From positions 62,001-126,000 of the forward strand of contig NZ_CP177163.1 of NCBI RefSeq assembly GCF_046736075.1: a stretch of 64,000 nt of DNA. Reading direction: 5' to 3'. Positions 57,611 through 64,000 of the stretch are shown here, piece by piece. The DNA is from Stenotrophomonas sp046736075. GTDB taxonomy: Bacteria > Pseudomonadota > Gammaproteobacteria > Xanthomonadales > Xanthomonadaceae. Position 1 is the first letter of the stretch, and each line of letters starts with the position of its first letter. The notes under the pieces were generated by a model. The model was not told where the DNA came from, searched no databases, and saw only the letters and a program-made list of their open reading frames with translations. The position numbers and the translations under genes are program-made.

Positions 57611-57625
57611 TGCGCATGATTCGCA
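57611..57625. promoter_or_regulatory. candidate Fur box of the TonB receptor
   Basis: TGCGCAT-G-ATTCGCA is an almost perfect 7-1-7 inverted repeat. On the minus strand it reads CCAAATGCGAATCATGCGCA, sharing AATGCGAA with the ent operon site. It lies 54 bp upstream of the receptor's chosen start. Confidence 0.6.
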
Positions 57626-57678
57626 TTTGGAGTAGCATCCGCCGGCTTTTCGCCCCGCCTCCCGGATTCGTCGTACCC

Positions 57679-59856
57679 ATGCCGATCGCCCCGCTGCCCC
57701 CGCGTACCTCCGTCATCGCCACGGCGTTGATCGCCGCATTCGCCGCCCTGCCTGCCAGCGCCGCCGCGCAGAGCGCACCGCCCACCCCGACCGAACTGGA
57801 CACGGTCAAGGTGACCGGCAACTGGCTGGACAACCCCACCGAAGCCACCCTGCTCGACCATCCCGGCGCACGCAGCATCGTCGAGGCCCAGCGCATCGCC
57901 GAAAGTGGATCGACCAGCGTGCGCGACGTGCTGCGCCAGATCCCCGGCGTGCAGGTGCAGGACAGCAACGGCACCGGCGGCAGCGACGTGTCACTCAACG
58001 TCGGCGTGCGTGGCCTGACCTCGCGGCTGTCGCCGCGTTCCTACGTGCTGATGGACGGCGTGCCGATGTCCTACGCGCCGTACGGCCAGCCGCAGCTGTC
58101 GCTGGCGCCGGTGGCACTGGGCAACCTGGAATCGGTGGACGTGGTGCGCGGCGCCGGCTCGGTCCGTTACGGGCCGCAGAACGTGGGCGGCATCATCAAT
58201 TTCGTCACCCGCGCCATTCCCACCGGTTTTGCAGGCACGCTCGGCGTCAGTTCGGAAATGTACGGCCGCAGCGGCAACACCAAGACCGTGCCGAGCCTGT
58301 TCCTGGGCGGCACCACCGACGGTGGCCTGGGCATGGCGCTGCTGTACTCGGGTACCCACGGCAACGGCTGGCGGTCGAGCAACGATGCGACCGACATCGA
58401 CGATGTGATCCTCAAGAGCGCCTACCACCTGGGCAACGCCGGCGACCTGGCACTGTCGCTGCACCACTTTGAAGGCAGCGGGCGCATGCCCGGTGGCCTG
58501 ACCACCGCCGAGTATGCCGACGACCCGTTCCAGTCCACGCGCCCCTATGACGTGTTCAGCGGCCGCCGCAGCGACGGCTCGCTCAAGTACAGCTACAGCG
58601 ATGGCCGCAACAACGTGGAGGTGCTCGGGTACTACGTGGATTCCTTCCGCGGCAGCTACATCGAGCAGGACGGCAGCGGCGCCAGCGCCGGCCAGCGCCG
58701 TCTCACCGCCGCGCCGCGCAGCTACCACTATCTCGGTGTGGAACCGCGCTATTCGCGGCTGTTCACCACCGGCACGGTGGTGCAGGAAGTCAGCGTGGGC
58801 TACCGCTACCTGAAGGAGGCCAGCAGCGAGGTGGCCTCCCGGACCGGCTACTACCGTCCCGGCGCCGCCGTGGCCGGGTTCGACCTGCCGCTGCTGCCGT
58901 ACCAGACCAGCCGCGGCGGCACCACCGCCAACGCCTTCTATATCGACGACCGCATCGACGTCGGCGCGTGGACGATCACCCCGGGCGTGCGCGTGGAAGA
59001 CATCCGCACGTTCAACCACATCACCAACCTGGCCACCAACGGCAGTGTCACCAGCACGCTGGCACCCGGCATCGATTCGCGCGAGACCCTGCCCACGCTG
59101 TCGGTGCTGTACCGCCTCAACGCGGCGTGGTCGCTGTTCGCCAACGGCGGCAAGTCGTTCGGCCCGCAGCAGTACAGCCAGCTGGCCTCCACCACCGAAG
59201 GCCTGCACCCGGAATCGGCCACCACCTACGAGCTGGGCACGCACTTCAATGGCAACGCGCTGAGCGGCGAGTTCACCCTGTTCAACGTGGACTTCGACAA
59301 GGAACTGCAGCTGGCCCGCTCCATCGTGGGCGAAGGCATGTGGACCGACCTCGGCGCCACCCGCCATCGCGGCGCCGAATCGGCGCTGCGCTACGACATG
59401 GTCCACCTCAGCGACGCGCTGGCCGGCCTGCAACTGTCCATGACCTACACCTGGACCGAGGCGACCGCCCGTGCCGGTGCGTTTGCCGGCCGCGACCTGC
59501 CGCTCTACTCGCGCAACGTGGGCTCGTTCGGCGCGCGCTACGCGGTTGACCGCTGGACCTTCAACGCCGACGTGTTCGCCCAGTCCGGCCAGCGCTCGCC
59601 CGGCACCCCGGCGGTGGGCGCACCGTATGTCACCGAGGAAGACGCCACCGGCCGCCTCGGCGACATCCCCGGCTATGCCACCGTGGCGGTGCGCGCCGGC
59701 TACGACTTCGGCCCCGAACTGCACGACCTGAAACTGGCGGTCGGCGTCAAGAACCTGCTCGACCGCCGCTACTACACGCGGTCCACCGACAACAACGGCG
59801 GCAAGTTCGTCGGCCAGCCGCGCACCGTGTACCTGCAGGGCACGCTGGCGTTCTGA
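57679..59856 (+). CDS. TonB-dependent siderophore receptor, FecA-like
   Basis: A 725-residue outer-membrane receptor. A signal peptide ends near ASAAAQS. A TonB box may lie in ELDTVKVTG. The plug (about 50-170) has SVRDVLRQIPGVQVQDSNGT, VRGLTSRLSPRSYVLMDGVP and VVRGAGSVRYGPQNVGGIIN, as in FecA. The rest is a 22-strand barrel ending in a C-terminal Phe (YLQGTLAF). It lacks the N-terminal signalling domain of E. coli FecA. A start at 57610 would overlap the Fur box and is rejected. It likely imports ferric citrate or a catecholate. Confidence 0.88.
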   Translation: MPIAPLPPRTSVIATALIAAFAALPASAAAQSAPPTPTELDTVKVTGNWLDNPTEATLLDHPGARSIVEAQRIAESGSTSVRDVLRQIPGVQVQDSNGTGGSDVSLNVGVRGLTSRLSPRSYVLMDGVPMSYAPYGQPQLSLAPVALGNLESVDVVRGAGSVRYGPQNVGGIINFVTRAIPTGFAGTLGVSSEMYGRSGNTKTVPSLFLGGTTDGGLGMALLYSGTHGNGWRSSNDATDIDDVILKSAYHLGNAGDLALSLHHFEGSGRMPGGLTTAEYADDPFQSTRPYDVFSGRRSDGSLKYSYSDGRNNVEVLGYYVDSFRGSYIEQDGSGASAGQRRLTAAPRSYHYLGVEPRYSRLFTTGTVVQEVSVGYRYLKEASSEVASRTGYYRPGAAVAGFDLPLLPYQTSRGGTTANAFYIDDRIDVGAWTITPGVRVEDIRTFNHITNLATNGSVTSTLAPGIDSRETLPTLSVLYRLNAAWSLFANGGKSFGPQQYSQLASTTEGLHPESATTYELGTHFNGNALSGEFTLFNVDFDKELQLARSIVGEGMWTDLGATRHRGAESALRYDMVHLSDALAGLQLSMTYTWTEATARAGAFAGRDLPLYSRNVGSFGARYAVDRWTFNADVFAQSGQRSPGTPAVGAPYVTEEDATGRLGDIPGYATVAVRAGYDFGPELHDLKLAVGVKNLLDRRYYTRSTDNNGGKFVGQPRTVYLQGTLAF

Positions 59857-59862
59857 GTGGCC

Positions 59863-59894
59863 TGCACTGCGCGGCGGGAACACCGCGCAGTGCA
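59863..59894 (+). terminator. strong stem-loop after the TonB receptor
   Basis: TGCACTGCGCGG pairs perfectly with CCGCGCAGTGCA across an 8-base loop, starting 7 bases after the receptor stop. There is no T-run, so it may be a weak terminator or an mRNA end-protecting hairpin. Confidence 0.55.
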
Positions 59895-59952
59895 GCACGG
59901 GCGTGGCCGCCGCTGGCGGTACCATCGGACCACTGCCTACCGGATGTGCACC

Positions 59953-60777
59953 ATGACGGTTCTGTCCTTCGATCCCCGCCCGCGCCGCGCGGCCTTCCGT
60001 GCGCTGCACGAGCGTGGCTGCTTCGTGCTGCCCAACCCGTGGGACGTGGGCAGCGCACGCTACCTGCACGGCCTGGGCTTCCCGGCCTTGGCCAGCACCA
60101 GTTCCGGTGTCGCGTGGAGCCAGGGGAAGGCCGATGGCCAGCTGTCACTGGACGCTACCCTGGACCATCTGCACACGCTGGCGGCGGCAACGCCATTGCC
60201 GGTGAACGCAGACTTCGGCGACGGCTTCGGCAGCCTCGATGAGGTCGGTGGCAACGTGGCACGCGCCATCGCCACCGGCGTGGCCGGCATCTCCATCGAG
60301 GACGCCGGTCCGGATCCGGCACATCCGCTGCGCACGCTGGACGATGCGGTGGCGCGGGTACGCGCCGCGCGCGATGCGATCGACGCGTCCGGTGAAGACG
60401 TGCTGCTGGTCGGCCGCGCCGAGAACTTCTTCGTCGGCCGCCCCGATCTGGACGATGCCATCACCCGCCTGCGCGCCTATGCCGCCGCCGGCGCGCACTG
60501 CCTGTACGCCCCCGGCATCACCACCCGCGCGCAGATCGACGCGGTGGTGGCCGCAGTCGCGCCGCGACCGGTCAATCTGCTGGTGGGCAGCGCGCTGCCT
60601 TTCACCCTGCAGGACATTGCCGGCATGGGCGTGCGGCGGGTCAGCGTGGGCGGTGCGATGGCGCGCACGGCCTGGGGCGGGATGATGCGCGCATCGCAGC
60701 TGCTGAAGGACGAAGGCCGCTTCGACGGTTTCGCCGATGCGGCCTCCGGGGCGGCGTTGAACCAGTTGTTCCGCTGA
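59953..60777 (+). CDS. isocitrate lyase/PEP mutase family protein
   Basis: A 274-residue TIM-barrel enzyme: GCFVLPNPWDVGSARYL, STSSGVAWSQGKADG, NADFGDGFGS with the metal-binding Asp, GISIEDAG, and VGRAENFFVG. These are the marks of the PEP mutase / 2-methylisocitrate lyase superfamily. The catalytic KKCGH loop of isocitrate lyase is not present, so it is probably a C-C or P-C lyase/oxaloacetate-hydrolase type of unknown substrate. An ATG at 59944 is an alternative start. Confidence 0.85.
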   Translation: MTVLSFDPRPRRAAFRALHERGCFVLPNPWDVGSARYLHGLGFPALASTSSGVAWSQGKADGQLSLDATLDHLHTLAAATPLPVNADFGDGFGSLDEVGGNVARAIATGVAGISIEDAGPDPAHPLRTLDDAVARVRAARDAIDASGEDVLLVGRAENFFVGRPDLDDAITRLRAYAAAGAHCLYAPGITTRAQIDAVVAAVAPRPVNLLVGSALPFTLQDIAGMGVRRVSVGGAMARTAWGGMMRASQLLKDEGRFDGFADAASGAALNQLFR

Positions 60778-60782
60778 TCGGC

Positions 60783-61103
60783 TCAGTGGCTGGACAGCAC
60801 CACCACCGCGCCGGTGACCAGTGCGATCCCCACCCAGCCGATCGGGCGCAGGCGGTTGCCGAACAGCACGCGGCCGCACAGCGCGGTACCGATCACGCCG
60901 ATCGCGCCCCACATCGCGTAGGCGGTGGCCAGGTCCAGCGTTTTGACCGCCTGGCCAAGCAGCGCGAACGCCACCCAGACCAGCGCGATGGCGCCGATGC
61001 CCCAGCCGGGCTTACGGAAGCCGTCGGACTTGGCCACCATCATGTTGGCGGCGATGTCGATCAACGCCGAGCACAGCACGAACAGAAAGGCGGTGAGGTT
61101 CAT
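60783..61103 (-). CDS. mdtI: SMR-family exporter subunit, MdtI-like
   Basis: A 106-residue protein with four membrane helices. The N-terminal ALIDIAANMMVAKSDGFRK and central LDLATAYAMWGAIGVIGTAL match MdtI. It would pair with MdtJ as a heterodimer that exports polyamines (spermidine in E. coli). The start overlaps the mdtJ stop (ATGA). Confidence 0.85.
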   Translation of the reverse strand: MNLTAFLFVLCSALIDIAANMMVAKSDGFRKPGWGIGAIALVWVAFALLGQAVKTLDLATAYAMWGAIGVIGTALCGRVLFGNRLRPIGWVGIALVTGAVVVLSSH

Positions 61104-61471
61104 GACCCGTGCTCCTCGCCCAGCGTGACGCAGACAATGCCGACGGCCGCCATCGCCAGGCCGGCCGCCTGCTGCGGCGACACGCTGTCCTTGAACACCA
61201 GGATGCCCACCAGGGTCAGCAGGGTCAGGCCAAGGCCTTCCCATACCGCATAGGCGACACCGACGGCGATACCGCGCACCGACAGCGCCAGGAAGTAGTA
61301 GGACACGGCCAGTGCAGCCGCCATGACGGCATACCCGAGGTAACCCCCATGACGGGCGGCATCGGCCATGAACGAGGTGCCGACCACTTCGGCCACGATT
61401 GCCACGAGCAGACAGGCCCAGGCGATCAGGCCGCCACGGGCACGGGATGAGGAATGCACCTGTGTGTGCAT
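61100..61471 (-). CDS. mdtJ: SMR-family exporter subunit, MdtJ-like
   Basis: A 123-residue four-helix protein: IVAEVVGTSFMADAARHGG with the conserved membrane Glu, and GIAVGVAYAVWEGLGLTLLT, as in MdtJ. AAGGAG precedes ATG 61471. The hydrophilic N-terminal 15 residues are longer than in E. coli MdtJ. It is divergent from a LysR gene across long inverted repeats, so that regulator probably controls the pair. Confidence 0.86.
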   Translation of the reverse strand: MHTQVHSSSRARGGLIAWACLLVAIVAEVVGTSFMADAARHGGYLGYAVMAAALAVSYYFLALSVRGIAVGVAYAVWEGLGLTLLTLVGILVFKDSVSPQQAAGLAMAAVGIVCVTLGEEHGS

Positions 61472-61587
61472 GGAAAACTCCTTGATTGCAGCCGGCGCGC
61501 ACCCGTGCAAGGCGGGGCGCCGGACATCGGCCACGCGGGCGGATGCGGTGGAACGGGCGATGGCGCCCGGATGAGGTCGCCATTATC

Positions 61588-61635
61588 ATCGCCTTTTCCA
61601 TCAGGCCAAAGATGGAACCCATCGGAAAAGGCGAT
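61588..61635. promoter_or_regulatory. nested inverted repeats between mdtJ and the LysR gene
   Basis: ATCGCCTTTTCC (61588-61599) is perfectly inverted as GGAAAAGGCGAT (61624-61635). Inside it, TTCCATC (61596-61602) is inverted as GATGGAA (61611-61617). The outer repeat ends 7 bp before the LysR ATG. Multiple sites of this kind suit a LysR tetramer that represses itself and regulates the exporter. Confidence 0.65.
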
Positions 61636-61641
61636 ATATAG

Positions 61642-62508
61642 ATGCGCTACAGCCCCGAGTCCCTGCATGCCTTCGTCGAAGCGGCCGCGCTGGGGTCGTT
61701 CTCCGCCGCCGCCCGCCGCCTGAAGAAGACCCAGTCCACGATCAGCACGGCGATCGCAACGCTGGAGGCGGACCTCGGCCTGACCCTGTTCGACCGCAGC
61801 GGCCGCTACCCGGTGCTGACCGACGACGGGCGCAAGGTGCTCGGTCACGTACAGGAAGTCCTCGCCGCCGCCGACCGCCTGGAACAGCTCAGCATCCGCC
61901 TGGCCGACGTGGTGGAACCGCGCCTGAGCCTGGTGTTCTCCGACATCTACCAGATCGATCCGGACCACCACCTGCTGCAGCGCTTTGAACACCGCTTCCC
62001 GGACATCGAGCTGGAATGGCTGGATGCCGAGGGCGACGATGTCCTGGACGTGGTGCAGCGGGGTCGTGCCCACCTGGGCGTGTTGCCGCAGCAGGCCAGC
62101 TACCCCTCCGACCTGGCGGTGCGCGCCGTGCCGCTCCGCGCCGAGATGGCCGTATTCGTCGCCCGCGACCATCCCCTGGCGCAGCGCGCCGCGATCGATG
62201 AGGCGCACCTGGCCGGGCATCGGCAGATCTGCCTGAGCGGCAACGAACGGCGCAGCGGTCACGCGCGTGGCCGCACCTGGGCCGCGTCGGATTACCTGAT
62301 GGTGCTGGAAATGGCCGAAGACGGCTTCGGCTGGGCCGAGCTGCCGCGCGCACTGGTGGCCCGCTACGGGCGCGGCCAGCTCTGCGAGCTCGCCCTGCCC
62401 GGCTGGCCGCGGCTGGTGGCCTGCGATGCGGTGTGGTCCAAGGGCGCGCCGTTGGGGCCGGCAGCCCTGTGGCTGCTGGACCAGTTCCGGGCCGCGCAGG
62501 AGGCGTGA
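61642..62508 (+). CDS. LysR-family transcriptional regulator
   Basis: A 288-residue LysR protein. The winged helix (LHAFVEAAALGSFSAAARRL, TQSTISTAIATLEADLGLTL) is in residues 1-60. The effector domain contains RLSLVFSDIYQIDPDHHLLQ and a C-terminal WLLDQFR. The start is directly downstream of the nested repeats. It likely responds to a polyamine or toxic amine given its mdtJI neighbours; this is inference. Confidence 0.9.
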   Translation: MRYSPESLHAFVEAAALGSFSAAARRLKKTQSTISTAIATLEADLGLTLFDRSGRYPVLTDDGRKVLGHVQEVLAAADRLEQLSIRLADVVEPRLSLVFSDIYQIDPDHHLLQRFEHRFPDIELEWLDAEGDDVLDVVQRGRAHLGVLPQQASYPSDLAVRAVPLRAEMAVFVARDHPLAQRAAIDEAHLAGHRQICLSGNERRSGHARGRTWAASDYLMVLEMAEDGFGWAELPRALVARYGRGQLCELALPGWPRLVACDAVWSKGAPLGPAALWLLDQFRAAQEA

Positions 62509-62540
62509 CCGGGCATGTAGGCGCTTGGAGCGGAGGGGGT

Positions 62541-62703
62541 GTAGTGCCGGCCGCTGGCCGGCTCTTCATGGCCCCATTCGGGAACACGGGGAGCCGGCCA
62601 GCGGCCGGCACTACTTCATGGCTTCGATCCGGAATGCGGGGAGCCGGCCAGCGGCCGGCACTACGGCTGGGGTTCGGCGGAGCCGGCCAGCGGCCGGCAC
62701 TAC
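62541..62703. repeat. four SMAG-type REP palindromes
   Basis: GTAGTGCCGGCCGCTGGCCG at 62541 opens the first stem-loop. Inverted copies (GCCGGCCAGCGGCCGGCACT core) are at about 62591-62614, 62641-62664 and 62681-62703. They lie in the short interval between a plus-strand LysR gene and a convergent carboxypeptidase, a usual site for REPs. No spacer is conserved here, unlike the array at 52923. Confidence 0.9.
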
Positions 62704-62709
62704 CTGCCT

Positions 62710-63627
62710 TCAGTGGGTCAGCGCGTAATCGATCGCCGCGCAGATCGCTGCCACCTGGGCATCGTTGCACTGCTGCGGGGTGGCGCGCGGGCTGTCCGGG
62801 TAAACCTCGGTGGTGGTGGTGTAGCGGGCGCCGCTGACGCTGGCGCACAGGCCCAGCTTTTCCAGGGGGTACTCGATCACGCCCGGGGCCACGACCGGCG
62901 AGCCGATGATCTCGCCCTTGTCGTCGGCCGGGGCGATATGGGTCACCTGCTCCACCGCGGCATTCACCGCCGTCTGGAACGCCGGCTGCGGGTTCTCGCT
63001 GTCATCGACCAGATAGAAACCATCGGGAATCAGGCCCGGCTCGAACGGCTTGCCGTCGCGTGCAGCCAGCGCCGGGCGGAACTCGGTTTCATCGCTGTCG
63101 GTGGTTTCGTGCAGATCGATGTGCATCACGATGCTGCCGCGCAACGGCGCGACCAGGGCGGTCAATGCTGCCGATTCGGCGGCCGGGCTGTTGGCCACGA
63201 AGGAGCGGTTCGGGTCGATCGCATCGGCATTCCAGCGCTGGATGCGCTCGTAGCCCCACGGGCTCACACAGGGCACGACCAGCAGATTGGCGCGGCCGGC
63301 GTAACCGGCGGCACGCGTCTGCAGAAACTGCAGCGCGCCCTGCACGCCGCTGGTTTCGTACCCATGAATGCCGCCGGTAACCAGCATGGTGGGCAACGCC
63401 GGGTTCCAGTCGCGGCTGCGGACGGCAAACAGCGGGTACTGGTCCGGGGCGTAATCGAGCGTGCCGTACTGGCTGACATCGAACGCGCCACGCAGGGCCT
63501 CCACCGCCGGCAGCACGTCATCGGCATAGCGCCGCTGCGGCACCTGGCGCGCGCGCCACTGCGCCTTCTCCGCTGCGCCCCACGGCTGGCCGGGGGTACC
63601 GATCGGGTAGAAGGTGGCGTCGTTCAT
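62710..63627 (-). CDS. M14-family metallocarboxypeptidase
   Basis: A 305-residue zinc peptidase without signal peptide. Zinc ligands are His88 and Glu91 in GGIHGYETS and His173 in HIDLHET. The active Glu may be in TTTEVYPDSP near the C-terminus. M14 enzymes of this size cleave C-terminal residues or gamma-linked bonds. It is followed by the REP cluster. Confidence 0.88.
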   Translation of the reverse strand: MNDATFYPIGTPGQPWGAAEKAQWRARQVPQRRYADDVLPAVEALRGAFDVSQYGTLDYAPDQYPLFAVRSRDWNPALPTMLVTGGIHGYETSGVQGALQFLQTRAAGYAGRANLLVVPCVSPWGYERIQRWNADAIDPNRSFVANSPAAESAALTALVAPLRGSIVMHIDLHETTDSDETEFRPALAARDGKPFEPGLIPDGFYLVDDSENPQPAFQTAVNAAVEQVTHIAPADDKGEIIGSPVVAPGVIEYPLEKLGLCASVSGARYTTTTEVYPDSPRATPQQCNDAQVAAICAAIDYALTH

Positions 63628-63687
63628 GGCGTGCTCGTGTCCGGTGGCTGGAAAGCGGGGATTTTATCATCGCCGCCGCACCCGCCC

Positions 63688-64000
63688 TCAGGCGTGGGCG
63701 AGCCAGCCGCGGAAACCCAGCCCCTGGTAGAACGGTTCGACCCGGGCGAAGCCGGCGTCGCGCAGCATCGCTTCATCCTGCGCCGGCGACAGCACGTGCA
63801 GATGGTCGGCCACCGCCGCGCGCCCGTTGGCGGCCTGCGTGGGCGCGATGCCCGACGACACCGCGAAGGCGGCATACCGGGCCAGCCAGCGTTCGCGCGC
63901 CTCGGCCGCCTGATCGAAACTCATGTGCGCCAGCACCAGCGGTGCACCCGGCCGCAGCCGCTGGTGCAGCGCCTGCAACGTGGCCATGCGCGCCGGCGCC
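63688..64000 (-). CDS. class I SAM-dependent methyltransferase, N-terminal part outside the window
   Basis: The frame is open to the right edge. The visible 104 codons are the C-terminal half of a methyltransferase: LHQRLRPGAPLVLAHMSFD is the usual post-motif strand, and LRDAGFARVEPFYQGLGFRG is the end of the fold. The internal ATG at 63987 is probably not the start. Substrate cannot be told. Confidence 0.75.
   Translation of the reverse strand, partial: APARMATLQALHQRLRPGAPLVLAHMSFDQAAEARERWLARYAAFAVSSGIAPTQAANGRAAVADHLHVLSPAQDEAMLRDAGFARVEPFYQGLGFRGWLAHA

Overview
The window looks like a chromosomal segment of a Stenotrophomonas-type member of the Xanthomonadaceae (Gammaproteobacteria). 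Base composition is very GC-rich, and almost all wobble positions are G or C. Two intergenic stretches carry GTAG-type palindromic REP elements (SMAG family) typical of Stenotrophomonas. The catecholate siderophore operon has the order entS-C-E-B-B'-F-A with a split entB, which I recall from S. maltophilia. No rRNA, tRNA or CRISPR array was seen.

Layout. 1-18.3 kb: transport and hydrolase genes. These are an MFS pair facing an AcrR-like TetR regulator across twin operators, proline iminopeptidase, an XAC2610-related secreted protein, a CocE-type hydrolase, a GH92 alpha-mannosidase, a ProP-like transporter, a Phd antitoxin with a zeta-like kinase, a thioredoxin, a host-attachment-family protein, an HSL esterase and a possible PD-(D/E)XK protein.

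18.4-27.7 kb: the most unusual region. Four RebB (R-body) paralogues in tandem are followed by three divergent Reb-like proteins, two proteins of unknown function, an HNH protein and a stand-alone LanM-type lanthipeptide dehydratase domain without its cyclase. Convergent to this run is a regulator that fuses a sigma54-activator-like AAA+ domain, apparently catalytically dead, to an AraC DNA-binding domain. A 21-bp-spaced direct repeat upstream of the first rebB is a candidate binding site for it.

27.8-30.7 kb: a PAS protein and a CysJ-like flavin reductase behind a perfect FNR-type palindrome, convergent with an Fnr-like regulator that keeps four candidate iron-sulfur cysteines. 30.9-36.3 kb: a DUF3348 / DUF802 / MotB-OmpA / DUF2894 operon. 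Its two central proteins resemble the ZorA and ZorB motor proteins, and an HNH-like gene follows.

36.4-48.2 kb: a thioredoxin lipoprotein, the Fur-box-preceded enterobactin-type operon on the minus strand, and an orphan ATP synthase epsilon-like gene. 48.3-52.9 kb: a ribonucleotide reductase operon (nrdA, nrdB, a flavodoxin, a CPGC thioredoxin) behind two NrdR boxes. 52.9-64 kb: a REP array with a repeated 45-bp spacer, an SDR/LysR pair, a DeoR/MFS pair, a TonB receptor with a Fur box, a PEP-mutase-like enzyme, the mdtJI pair facing a LysR gene across nested inverted repeats, a second REP cluster, an M14 carboxypeptidase and a truncated methyltransferase.

All functional calls come from reading motifs by eye and from knowledge of the families. 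No database search was run.
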